A stretch of DNA of 64,000 bases, taken from the NCBI GenBank assembly GCA_016785225.1, contig JAFBJZ010000510.1:372001-436000 (forward strand). Reading direction: 5' to 3'. The notes beneath the pieces were generated by a model. It did no database searches. It saw nothing but the letters and a program-made list of their open reading frames with translations, and was not told where the DNA came from. Source of the stretch: Psettodes erumei (Eukaryota; Chordata; Actinopteri; Pleuronectiformes; Psettodidae). The translations under genes and the position numbers were made by a program. This document shows, piece after piece, positions 24,802 to 36,900 of the stretch; within the stretch, counting starts at the first letter, position 1; every line of letters starts with the position of its first letter.

Positions 24802-26080
24802 CTGCCCTGCATCAGTGCCTTGAAGGATGTCAAAGGTGACTCTCCGTAATGGGGAATTTGCCTTCTCTCTGTGACAGTGTAATGAATGTGCATCAGTTTA
24901 GCCAGTCTGGGTTGAATATGGAGACTTAATTGTCCTGGGTACAAATTATACCCTCATTATACAACTGTAAAGAAATTGTAATAAGGAATACGAATCATAT
25001 GTGGTTATAAAGCAATGATCTTGCACAATATTTAGTCATTTCTAGCAGGTTACAAGTAAAAATGTTTACTGACATTCAATGATTTATTTTCATTTCATCA
25101 TCTTTCCAGTGTCCTGGTATTTCTCATGTGTAGCATTTTGTGCAGTCAATGTGGGAATAGGAAATGCTTCAGCAGTTCAGCAGCAGAATCAGCCTTCTTC
25201 AAAGGTCCTCTGTCAACCAGTATTGAATTACAGCTGTGATAATGACCTTTTTTCTTTTTTTTTATTGTAGTTTCTACATTAATAAAATCAGGACTGGTGC
25301 ACAGTGAGGCTGGCAATGTGTGTCAGATTTGTGAAGTCTTTTGTAGCTTGGACACTCAAGATGAAACTCTTGGCTGATATTGATTTGGAGATAATAAAGT
25401 ATAATACGTAACTGTATAACTTGGATGGCATTTTCCCTGGAAATATAGTAGGCTCCTTGAGTCTTCCTTGAAAAAATGAGGGGAAAATGTGACATTTTTA
25501 ATTGTATAAAAATTTCACAAGACATGAAATTATTTTTTGTAAGCGAGTCCATCTGTCAACCTTGCCATGCGACTGTGACCCACGTTTCTCTTGCTCTCTC
25601 GGTGCATTGTGGACAGTATTTTTACACTTGGATTTAACCTGGCTCCAGTTTTTTTCTGCGCAGTAGTTTAGTTAAAGCCAAACGAACTAATTTAGGAGTG
25701 TAAACACAAAATCAGCTGACATGGTGATCATACCCTTGAAAGGACCATCCACACCATCAGTGTGGCCAGTTACACTGAAAATTGCTATAATAATAAGACA
25801 ATAAATGTTCTCTGAAGCAAAAATGCACTGACTGAAAACATTTTTGTGAGACAAATAGATACAAACACATTCATAGCCACATATGCAAACTTTTGCAAAC
25901 GCAGGCATGCATACTTGAGGTACACAATTTGACAACATAAACATTTCTGTTCAATATGGCAAAAAAAGAAAACATTGTCGGTGAAACATATTTCTTGAAA
26001 TTCAGTCGCATGTCAAACTGAAGGCTGACACGTCCTGGCTGGTCTGTTACGCATGTTATGTCTTTTTTCCCCCCCTGCAG
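24802..26080 (+). other. rnf145 3' UTR and intergenic DNA before ube2d3
   Basis: AT-rich DNA with no coding exon. AATAAA signals at 25281-25286 and 25393-25398 are the likely 3' ends of rnf145. The rest, to about 26.08 kb, shows nothing I can name. Confidence 0.5.
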
Positions 26081-26570
26081 GCTGGTAACCAATCTGCCAT
26101 CACATCCGCCCCGTCAGTCCGCCCCCGCTGCACCGCCTTCACCATAAAGCCTCACATACATGAAGACAGCCGCTAGTTGGCTAACGACACCGACCGAGAC
26201 CGACGGAACAGGAGCTTTGTCGCCCGGTTTACTTCACCTGGCACACGTACCGATTCCGCGTCGAGTGGAGGTTCCAGATCATCCACATATCAGGCGTTCG
26301 AACTACGGAGGGAAGCGACGGTTATTCAACGGACGGCGTTAACGTCTATCGCTTGGTGGATCACACCGCTAGCTAGCTTTGTTAACAACTCCGCGCATAC
26401 GTAGTTTTAGCTCGCCAGCAAGCTAACTACGCTAGCTCGAGAAGAAAGGCCGTCGAGTTGACCTAGCGTTCGTTAATTCACGGGTAGCGGACCATCCTGG
26501 CATATCAACGTTTCCCCTCACTCCTTGGATCGGAAAACCACCAAACAGAAAAACAGAACACCGAGAGAGG
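26081..26570 (+). promoter_or_regulatory. ube2d3: CpG-rich promoter and 5' UTR of ube2d3
   Basis: GC and CpG content rises sharply from about 26090 and stays high past the start codon, as in a housekeeping promoter. The stretch is full of GCTAGC, GCTAAC and GTTAAC words (about 26173-26440), and they continue into intron 1 (26612-26822). No TATA box is seen. The exact transcription start cannot be set by eye. Confidence 0.55.
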
Positions 26571-29500
26571 ATGGCTTTGAAAAGGATCCACAAGGTAAGA
26601 TAACGTCGTTGAACGTTAGCTCGCCGCGCTAGCCTCCCACAATGTAGCTAGCGCCGTTCTTTGATGCTGTATCCTGTGTAACATGGCGGTGAAAGCTGTT
26701 CGGGGAAGTGTTAAAAGTTTACGACTCTGGGGTTGTGTAATCGTTCTGTGTGATTACGAGTTGAACGTAATGAGTTTTTTTTTTAATTGTTGCTACCGGT
26801 CCCGGCACCGCTCGGCTAGCTTTGCTACCGTTTACCAGTTTCACTTACAGGTTCAGTGTGTTCGCCGTTGTGGATAGACGACAAAAAGAGGCCGCATTGT
26901 CCAGCACTATACATTGTACATTAACACGCTTGAATGCGGTGCGATCACAGCCCTGAAAGCTTTGACTTGAGCCTCATGTTGCTGTCGTGTGTCAAGCATT
27001 CTTATTAAAGCGGCGATACCCGGCTTCTGAAGAACCCATGACTCATATCACTCACTGAATCTGTGTTAGAGCTGCGTTCGTGATACATTTCCTTGGTATG
27101 TGTTGGGGAGCCTGTCTTTTTCTGAACCGGTACACATCACGGGCTGCTTGTGTCCTGGCATTTAAATGGAGGACACTGACAGCGGTAAGAGTCGAGCAGG
27201 GCAGAGCAGAGCAACACCTCGAGTGTTCGCACCCTGGCTTTATTTCCTCGCTCTGCTGTTGACTAGAAGCTTCTGCCTAGGAAATTCATAAACTTCACGT
27301 GTGCGATTGGGTATGTCAGAAGGCCAGGGTGGGGCAGTGGCCTCCACCTCACTCTCAGAAATAGCAGTAGACCTAAAAATAAGAGGCTGTGGCGTGTGTG
27401 TATGTATATATGCTTAGGTCTCATCTTGCTGTAAACTGTGTGGGGACGATAACAACACGGCCCCCCGTCCCCCTGAGCTGGTGCAGACTTGAACTTGGAG
27501 AGTGACAGGAGATAATAAACACCGGTGGGGGGGGTCTGTTGTGAAATAAATGAAGCACGCAACCTATCGTGTAGCATCTCCTTCCCCGGTGTCCTCCATG
27601 TTGATATTTAGTGCTACTCCCATTCCTGCATGTCGATTTCAGGGTCGCGTCTCCTCATTGTTTTTGTCTCTCAAGATTACTGCGGTCTAATTGGTTGTTG
27701 TTTGTAAACCTCTTTTCATTACAGGAGCTTAACGACCTGGCTCGTGACCCTCCAGCACAGTGCTCAGCCGGCCCAGTGGGTGATGACAGTAAGTGTCCGC
27801 GAGCTGGTCGAAAGTTTTTTTTTTTGTTTTTTTTTTTTTTTTAGGGCTGCGACGAGCGGTTGTTTTTGTCATCCGTTAATCTGCTGATGATTAACCATTT
27901 TTGTCTGTAAGATGCAGGAAATCGTAAAAAGCTGCCAGCTGTTTCCTTCACATCAAGACAATGTCTTCAGATGTTTTATGTGTGACTGAAAGTCCAAAAA
28001 CCAAAGACATTCGGTTTATTAACAAGGATGGCAAAAAGAATTCACCAAAACTTTACATCAAGAAGGCCGGCAACGGCAAATATTTGGTCACTGGAGGTGA
28101 CAGGAACATGAAGTACAAATCGTAAACTAAACTAAGTTTTAAAGATTATGCTGACAGACAGGTTTGTCAGACAGTTTGAGTTGAGGGGGACGTGGCGTTC
28201 AATGTCAAAATGAACTCTAAAAGCTCTGATGGATGTAACACCTCCACCTCACGGGCATCATGGCCTTAAAACAGCATTTGTTAAAAATGGAATATGGTGT
28301 TACTGGGAAAGCCATAAAGACATTTTAGAAGCCGAGATCCTGTCGGATCACATCTCCACGACCTTTCTCTGTTTACTAACTTTACTCTCTGTTCTCTACA
28401 GTGTTTCACTGGCAAGCCACAATCATGGGACCGGTAAGTAGATACTTTAACATAAATGGTGCTCTCTGTCTAATTTACAGCAGCGAGATGTTGGAATTTG
28501 TCTCTGGGCTTGTGTTCCTGGCTACTTTAAATGTCTTCATGAGATAAGGGTTAAAATTTGACTTGAAGCTGAGGACGGGAGGTTTGAATTGTTCTTTCTG
28601 AAATATGTATGTTTTTTGTTTTTTCCAGAGTGACAGTCCATATCAGGGGGGTGTTTTCTTCTTGACAATTCATTTTCCAACAGACTACCCCTTCAAACCA
28701 CCCAAGGTAAGACACAATTCATTTTTTGCAGCATTAAAAGAAGTGCCAGTATGTAGTGTACCAGGAAGTTACACTAAAGCTGAACAGCTCTCATTTTGTA
28801 CATATTTGTGCTTTTTGTAAACACTTCAAACCTGTTCTGTAAGTGAAAGCAAGTGCAGCAGATTTGCACAACAAAAACTATTTTGATATCCCTCACTCAG
28901 TCATACCTGTCATTCCAGAAGGTCGTGGTTATGAGTGTCTGACGACACTGCTCCTTTTTGACAAAGTTAACTGCACCTGGTGACGTGGAACTTTACTCAG
29001 CGTTATCTTACCTGCTCTAACATACGCGTTTTGTCCTCTTTCAGGTTGCATTTACGACAAGAATTTACCACCCAAATATTAACAGTAACGGCAGTATCTG
29101 TCTGGATATTCTCAGATCACAGTGGTCTCCTGCACTTACTATTTCTAAAGGTATGGATAATCATGAAGTTTTTCATGGACTAATCAGGAACCTGCCCTGC
29201 CGGCTGGTAACAACATAAAGGTTTCAAAATAATCCCCTGTAGATTGAATTCTTGTCTCTGTACTTAAAAGCATGTAAACATGGTTGAGTTATTTAATTCA
29301 ATTACTTATTTTTTGATTACTTATGTTTTCTTCAGTTAACATTGGTTTAGACGCTGTGATAAAATTTTTGAAGTGAGTCAGTTATTCATAGTCAGGAAAC
29401 AAATGACAAACTCTTGCTAGATCCAAAAAATTTTAGAAAAATTGGTTTCCTGTCTGTACTCTTTCTCTTGTAGTTCTTCTCTCCATTTGCTCACTCCTAT

Positions 29501-32042
29501 GTGACCCAAACCCCGATGACCCACTAGTGCCAGAGATCGCACGAATCTACAAAACAGATAGTCAGAAGTAAGTGTACCTAATATGTATGTGTTGGCAACT
29601 TTTCTCTAAACACGTGAAATAACAATTTCTGTCTCCTAAAAACGAAACCATGTAGTGCTTTATGTTATGCCGCGTTAGCAACAGTAAGTTTGGCTTCCGC
29701 AGGCTACGTTAACTGAATATTTGCCTGGTCACCTGGGCGTAGCTGTAACCCAGTTTCACTCTGTCAGGTACAATAAACTAGCTCAGGAGTGGACAGCGAA
29801 GTATGCCATGCTTTAGGGTAAGGCCAGCAGGCCACGCTGCATCTTGGCTGGTGCAATGGGGAGTGGTTGGTGGTGGTGTAATGCTCTGGTCTCGCTGGCG
29901 TAATCACAGGCTTGGATCTCTGTCATGAAGTATACGACTGCAGTGTGGGATTTGTCTGTGATCATACTAATCTCTGGATGGTTGCTGTAAGTTAACATAA
30001 CATCTCTGCCCAACCCACAGACAACAATGGTCTCTTGACAGTTGTGGGCTTTCACTAATACAAACCAGACAAATTGAAGGTCCAGCTGCAGTAGTCAATC
30101 TGCAACGGCGTGAAAAATACGCATCGGCGTTCAGTAACGCAAGAAAGCAACGAATGGTCATTCCACATGCGGCCACTTTTTGAAGTAGAAGCAAGAAGGC
30201 AAATGTATTCATAACGACAATACTAATGCTACTATATGATTTATCTATGTGCAAAATGTAGCATAGAAAAGAACACTATGCACCAACTCAAGTAGTAATT
30301 ACAAAGTATAGCGATACAAATGTAAAAAAAAAACTTATGACCACATCTTGCAGTTTAACATTATTACACACCGTTTTCCAATTTAAGTTTTTAATAAAGT
30401 AGAATTGGGAAAATCCACACGCCGAAAACCCGCAATATGCTTGACATAGCTGATAGTCACAGTTAATAATGGGTTGCCTTTTTATTGTTCACAGTTGTTG
30501 TTGCATGGTGAAGCAGTTGTCAGCAGGGACCATTGTGAAAAATGTTGATGAAGAGCTGCATTCATGAGTCACGATGTGTGAAAACGTAGCCCGGCAGACA
30601 AACACTGATAATGTGAGCTGTTTTTTTTTGTTTGTATGAAAAGGTTTCTGCTCAGGAGCAGATTACAAACCCTCAGGTGTCAGTGCTCGTCAACATGCTG
30701 TCTTTTCAGCGGTATGTGCTGGCAGCAGCTTCACTAGGCAAAGAGAAAAGACAACAAATCGCAGACTGTGACTTTTTGTTTTCTGTTGCCAACGAGTAAC
30801 TTAATTTTATAGTGCGCTGAAATGAATAGTCACCTGCGGCTGCCTGGAAGGAAATCTAAACGAAAGAAAATATGGCCAGTACCGTTTTGGTTTTTTTTAT
30901 GCGCTTGAGTTAAGAAAAGGTTGGTACGTGTCAGTAGGTAGGTCACAGGACGTTACCTCTTTTAGTAATAAAGATAGCAGGAGATAAAACTGAATTCATA
31001 AAGAGAAGCTTACAAAAGTAAGAGTAATAAAATAAATGGAAAACCCGTCAATCACTAGAGGTTCCACGAAGTGGTGCAACTAACAGCGATAATCATTATT
31101 GATTCTTATTTCTCGTATAATCACTTAGGTGCTGAAATTTCTGGAAAAAAAGTGAAGGAAAAAACATTCTTGTTTATGTCATATTGGATTATATGTCCCG
31201 CCAACAGCCCACGGCCCCAAGATATTTGATTCATTGTTGCATGAAGCAGAGAAAACCAGGAAGTATTCTGCTGATCTGGAACCACAGACGTTTCGGCAGC
31301 GTTTCTTTAGAACTGGGTGAAACAGTTAATGAATTGATTATCAAACTAGCTGCTGTTTTAATTTTCTGTCGGTGATTTAATCAGCCTCTCCGCCCACCAT
31401 CGTAACTGTAAAATGCTAATATAAATATTTGATATTTAAGATATATTCCTGAATCAACTTAATTTTGAAAATGAAAGGAGTTGCTGAACCAAACCAATAT
31501 TATATTTGCTAGAAGGCGACAAGTAGTTGTAATAATGGCGAGTAGGTTTTATAATAGTTGACCAACCTAAAATCAAATTGAGTAACCACATTAAAAGCAG
31601 TGTTGTCTTTGCATGTAAATGTAGCCACTAACTCCAGCATGAAGAGGTTTGTTCTTGCAAAAAAATGTCCATACCTGAGTTATTGTTGTGTAAAGATGAT
31701 GCCTGACTTGTCAAACAAATATTGCACTGTCAGTTTAGAAACTCTGTGTATGAAGTGTTAAGTATGTGCATACACTGACTGTTGTTGTTGGGATGCTAAC
31801 TTGGCTTGCGGAAAGCAATGTGCTTAGGTGCATGTGCTATTAAAAAAAAAAAAAAAAAAAAAAAAATCCCGCCAAAAAAAGGCAAGCTGATTAGTCGTTT
31901 TTGTGCCAAAAAAAAAGATGTGTTCAAGTGATGTGTACAGTTGAAAGATCTTGAAGTTAATCTTTTTCTTTTGTTTGTTTTTTTCCTCCATTGCAGATAC
32001 ACCAAAATGGCAAAAGAATGGACACAAAAATACGCAATGTGA
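26571..32042 (+). CDS. ube2d3: Ubiquitin-conjugating enzyme E2 D (UBE2D2/3 type)
   Basis: Exons: 26571-26594, 27725-27788, 28402-28433, 28629-28706, 29045-29150, 29474-29567, then either 29768-29816 or 31997-32042. The canonical form skips the first of these and gives 147 aa, the usual family length. All UBE2D hallmarks are present: HPN at 75-77, the catalytic Cys85 in GSICLDIL (codon 29099-29101), backside Ser22 and the ending EWTQKYAM. It passes ubiquitin from E1 to many RING E3s in cytosol and nucleus. The N terminus (RIHKELNDLARD) reads like UBE2D2, but the neighbour manba argues for ube2d3, because UBE2D3 and MANBA are adjacent in human 4q24. Ser41 replaces the usual Asn, and the last helix is more diverged than the core. 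The enzyme family is certain; the paralogue name is less so. Confidence 0.9.
27844..28095 (+). repeat. interspersed repeat family A, copy in ube2d3 intron 2
   Basis: It begins GGGCTGCGACGAGCGGTTGT and continues with AATCTGCTGATGATTAACCA, AGTCCAAAAACCAAAGACAT and GCAAATATTTGG. It is diverged but in the same order as the other copies. Confidence 0.6.
29768..29817 (+). CDS. ube2d3: alternative C-terminal exon (7a) of ube2d3
   Basis: An AG acceptor at 29766-29767 opens a 50-base exon in the same phase as the distal exon. It encodes KYNKLAQEWTAKYAML and a TAG at 29814-29816. One base later comes a donor (GTAAGG at 29818). Inclusion would give a 148-residue enzyme ending KYAML; skipping to 31997 gives KYTKMAKEWTQKYAM. 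Because the stop lies 1 base before the exon end, the spliced mRNA should escape nonsense-mediated decay. The two exons share the EWTxKYAM core and look like an old tandem duplication. Confidence 0.75.
31072..31384 (+). repeat. interspersed repeat family A, near full-length copy before ube2d3 exon 7b
   Basis: It runs from GGTGCAACTAACAGCGATAA through GAGAAAACCAGGAAGTATTC to ATTATCAAACTAGCTGCTG and TTTTCTGTCGGTGATTTAAT. It is the copy that shows both ends of the family most clearly. Confidence 0.65.
31842..31866. repeat. (A)25 homopolymer in last ube2d3 intron
   Basis: Twenty-five consecutive A bases, about 130 bases before exon 7b. It could be a retroposon tail, but no SINE or LINE body could be recognised upstream. 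A short (AAT)n run lies in the 3' UTR at about 32246-32264. Confidence 0.85.
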
Positions 32043-33044
32043 TGGCACCCTTTGGAAAGTTGGTGGAAAATGTCGCTGGTTTAAACTTAAAATTCCAGGA
32101 TTTTGTTTTTCTTTTTCACTTTCTTTTTTGTTAAACCCCCCCCCCCCTCTTCCTTTTTCCACCTGCGCGCTCATAAGAAGATAGTGTTTTTTCTCTCTAG
32201 GACACATGCCAGTTTCTGTGAGGTTTCAACCCCCATTTTGTATGGAAATAATAATAATAATAATTTAAAAAATAATCACCATGGTTCTGAACACTCGGCT
32301 TGAGCATGCACCAGTACGTTTTTCAACCCAAAATTGGTGGTTAGTCATTTACTCTGCACACACTTTGTAGAATCTGATGCGACTGGTCTCCTGCTGAACA
32401 TACTAACCCCATGAAGAACCAGTTGGCTGGTCAGTTGACTGGCTGGATCCTGTGGGGTTGGTATTCACAACAGGCTGGGTTTCTTAGAGCATTCTTGGGA
32501 AGCCTGTCTTTTGCCTTACCCGTAAATTCTGAATTTGAAAGTTTCCGTCTGCATTTATTAAAAGAGATCAAATCTGAAATGGGGAAATGCAATTTCTCTG
32601 TAAGATTAGGGGAAACAGGTTAGTGGCTCCTGGACTGGTGTGACGTCAGTATGTTCTTCTGATCATTTAGTATAGCAATTTATTACCCAAGGAAGTGTAT
32701 CTTATTCCACTATCAAAGTGTGTGTACAGAGAAGCACAGCAGTATATATCAATGTTAAGGAAACAAAATATAAGAACTTCAATGTTGTATTTTATGCATG
32801 TTAATAAAGGTAGGCTATTATATCTGATATGTTTCTGCAAATTAAGTGGATTGTAAGGCTGAACAGATGGAAAAATTTGGTTCCCCTCAAAGGCTTCCTA
32901 TTTCTTTTGTTATTTAGAAGCCAGTAGATGAACAGTTAGTTTTATGCCCACTCGAACACTGTCTTCTTGTAGCCCTAAAATATTGATGCAAAGCTAATGG
33001 TTGATAATTAACTTGTGGCTCTGTTTCTTTTTAGTTTTCCCCCA

Positions 33045-33050
33045 AATAAA
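33045..33050 (+). terminator. poly(A) signal of ube2d3
   Basis: AATAAA about 1.0 kb after the distal stop codon; an earlier AATAAA lies at 32803-32808. Between here and the manba start (about 0.9 kb) the DNA is AT-rich with no coding exon. Confidence 0.55.
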
Positions 33051-33828
33051 GTTACTTAAACCATAAAATGAATGCGAGATCTGTGGTGTTTTTAATTTTA
33101 AAGTGACTGTAGGCATTTGTTGAATACAAGAGTTCCATTGTTTGGAGTCGATGACTGAGGCCAATGTGCATGTGTTTTAAATCACAATTTGTAGTCTTGT
33201 ATGGAGTTAATATGCCCGTTCCATCCTTGGATAAATCTCTTGTGCTTGTAGAACAGCAGGGATAAATCAGTTTAATTGATAAACTGAATATCTGGAGGAT
33301 CGAGGCGTGCGTTTAATAATTATCTTACTAAATAAAAAAAAATTCTACTTGTAGAAAACGTAATTCTTAATGTAAGATTAGTTTAAATATTTTTACTTTT
33401 AAATAAACTGCTAACAACTCCATACGTTTTGCACAGATACAAGAATAATTTTAGTTCTTCCATGCAAACAAGATTTCTTATCTCATTGCAACTGTAAGTA
33501 ACTCAAATTACTAAAGACTTGACAGTTGACTGGGTCAAATATGCAAATATGCTCCTACTGGCTATTAAGTGGGAGCGAGTTCTTCACCTGAAAATCAAGT
33601 TTCTGTGTGGCTCACATACACTGAGATGTATGAGAAGCAACACTCAGCTTTCTGTTAGATTATGGCAGCCATCATTTAAAATTTGTAGACAATTTTCTCT
33701 TCAATGCTTCTTGTTATCACAGTTCTTAATGTATTAAACATTTCTAATGTAGAAGCATGACAATTTTTTTTAAAAAGGAAACGTTAAACCTTTTCGCGCC
33801 AAAGTTTTGACGCTCGTGCTCGTGCTCA

Positions 33829-33853
33829 GATCACCTGACCGGGGTCATGTGAA
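33829..33853 (+). promoter_or_regulatory. manba: paired E-box (CLEAR-like) sites upstream of manba
   Basis: TCACCTGA and TCATGTGA lie about 15 bases apart, 120-145 bases upstream of the manba start codon, in a short GC-rich promoter. The second fits the M-box/CLEAR-type E-box bound by MiT/TFE factors, which drive lysosomal genes. Binding is inference. Confidence 0.35.
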
Positions 33854-33974
33854 AGACAAGGACGCGCCCGTTCAGTCAGCGACGCGACAAAAGCGGAAAA
33901 AAACCCTTCTCGATACAGCGCACGTTTGAGGAGATACTCGGTCTACTCGCCATGTCCGCAATAAACCACAAACC

Positions 33975-36900
33975 ATGAGTCTGTGTGAAAAGAGCCGTGT
34001 CTGCGTTTTCGGTGTTTTGCTGTGTACGTTTGTCGGAGTTTCGGCCGGATGTTCCTCAGGAGCGGAGCAGCGACAGACTGTTAGTCTGGACGGGAAATGG
34101 ACTCTCTCGAACTCCAACGGCTCCCTGTCGCTGCCTGCGCAGGTGCCCGGATGTGTTCACTCAGCTCTGCTGCAGCAGGGATGCATCCAGGTAGGATAAC
34201 ACACAAGAAATACAATTAATGGATGAATGTGTACAGTCTGACAATAGGAACAGATGTTTATTACTTTGATTTTTTTTTGTTAGTATTGGTAAATTAAGTA
34301 ATCTTCACCTTTCCAGATTTGCATAACATTATTATTGAATGCCAAATTACATGTTTTGCCTGCCTCAGGTCTGTGGCTGTCAAAAATTAATTTGGCCCTT
34401 TATTTATCCCAATGTCTTTCCTAACCAAATTTTGTGTGCTTTGGTTTATAGTTTTGTGGCAACTTGTAATAACATGCAAAATTTAATACCTTTCTACAGC
34501 TGCCTTTGCTTTTATTTCAGTGCATAATGTTTTTGACTCTCTGTATTAAAATTTGACTTTTCGTCCAAAAATGATTCTGTATTTCCAACAAAGTTGCATG
34601 GTAGGAAGCCATGAGACACACCTCGATTTTCGTTTTGGAAACACAGTGTACACACAATATAGTGAAGTATTTAACCCAAAGCAAGGTTTGTGACCAAAGC
34701 TTTCTTTTGGGTGTGGTGGAGACCTAGAATTCAAGACCATAGTATTTCTATTAATCCTTATCTAATCCATGTCTGCACAAGCTGTCAGCAGCAGACGTCA
34801 GTGACATACTCTGAACACAGTTTACAACCATAAGGACAAACCTCTCTCCCACTTTTCTCTCAGGACCCATATTTTAGGTTCAACGACGTGTCTTATCGAT
34901 GGATTGCTTTTGACAACTGGACATACGCCACCACATTTAATGTGTCCGCCGACGTGAGGTCAGTGTAGCGACTTACATCATTTTTAAGAGCGTTTTCTGT
35001 GTCCTGGCTCACCTGTGTGTTCTCTGCACGCACAGGATCAAACAGAAGGTGCTCCTCTCCTTTGACGGTGTGGACACCTTCTCATCGATTCAGCTCAACG
35101 GCGTCACCGTGGGCAACACGGACAACATGTTTCGTAGATATGTACGTACGAGTGAAAGCAGCTGCTCACAGTGGACAGATTTTCTATCACATGAAATCAG
35201 CGTTCGTTTGCTTTCTTTAAATCGGCCTTTTGTGTGTGTGTGTGTGTGTGTGTGAAGGACTTCTCAGTCAAGGAGTTTCTGAACGATGGGGCTAATGTCC
35301 TGAAAGTTAGTTTGCTGTCTCCAGTTCTTTACGCGTACGAAAGGAGGGAAGCTCATTCTGCCTACAGAGTTCCTCCTGAATGTCCTCCAGACGTCCAGAA
35401 GGGGGAATGTCACGTCAACTTCATCAGGAAAGTAAGTACGCCCTGCGAAGGTTTTCTTCATCTTCCCAAGTCTGGAAGTAAAGAAACACCAGAGCCTAAT
35501 ATGTCTAGAATATAAAGATATCATGTGAGTAATATGGCTGGTTTGGGTTTTCAAAACTGAAAAGAATCGTTCTGATGCCAAACATCCGTATAGTTTAAGG
35601 TCTAAATATTAAGATATAGATTGATACAGAGTAAGTAGATGTAAATGGTATTTACATTTTATTTAAAGTTGTTTTAAACTTGTTGTTTTTCTTATTTTTG
35701 GACATGCATCCTTAAAGCCTGTTCATTCATTTTAAAGATTCGTCTTATTCTAGCAGTTTTGGATTTGCAACATGCAGAAGAGATTCTCAGTAAACACTGA
35801 TCTTCATCTTATCTCCACCAGCTTTTTATTTCCTCACGTCTCTCGTGTTCCGGTTTTAATGAATGAACAAAATGTGCAAAGCAACACCCTGCATTGACAG
35901 CAGCTGAATTTGGCCTATATTTATTTCACTGTTGTCTGCAGGAGCAAAGCTCTTTCAGTTGGGACTGGGGGCCTTCGTTTCCCACCATGGGACTGTGGAA
36001 AGGCGTTCGACTTGAGGCGTTCGATATCCTGCAGCTCGTCCAGGCTTCCTCTGTTCCTCTCTACGGTGCGTCCTTCATCGCAAACACCATTCTCTTAACC
36101 TTATATCCATTAAATCATACAAAATGCAAGAAATACTGCTGACATAAACAGGGATTCATTCAGGCATTTGAAGAAAGAAGCTCTTTCTACCGCTCATCTG
36201 ATAGAAAGTATGAAAAAGTTTTTATCTGTTAAAAGCAGTTTTGTATGATGCTGTAGCTTGATAACGGTTCTAGAAATGAGAGTTGCCATGAAATTAGATT
36301 CTTTGAGTTCAGTGGTTTGTTGTTGTTGAGGCAGAGGGGGCAGTTGGTTTACCCTTATTTTCTCTGAGGGTGGGACTTGTTTACATGACTAAAAAACAAA
36401 AATGAATCGGCCTGGATTTTCTGGAATAAATCAAAATGTTGCTGTATCTTTAGATTTTTATTTTTTTGACTAGGAGAAGTCCATCTCAACCCTATATCCT
36501 TCTGTGGAATATTAAAATTTGCTGTTAAATCATCTATATAATCTTTTTTTGTGTCTAGATTTCAGCCTCTCTCAGTGGAGAGTCCAGGTTGAGCTTCTCT
36601 TCGACACCGTTCAGACAACAAACGGCCGGATCGCTCTCTCCATACCTGAGCTGGACTCAGAGCAAACCTTCACGACGCAGTTCCTCTCCGGATCCACCAA
36701 GAACACCTTTGTCCTACAGATAAATGCGGTACTTAATACAGTGCAGTCAAACTGTTTAGATCTTCAGGTTTTTAATTTGGTGTTGGTCAGGAGTTTTCAG
36801 CTCTGTCAATAGTGAACAAAAGTTTTGAAAAAGTTGACAAATCCAAATGTTGGCTATCCTAAAAGGAAACGTGTTTTTGTTCCTAATTGAAAATCTTACT

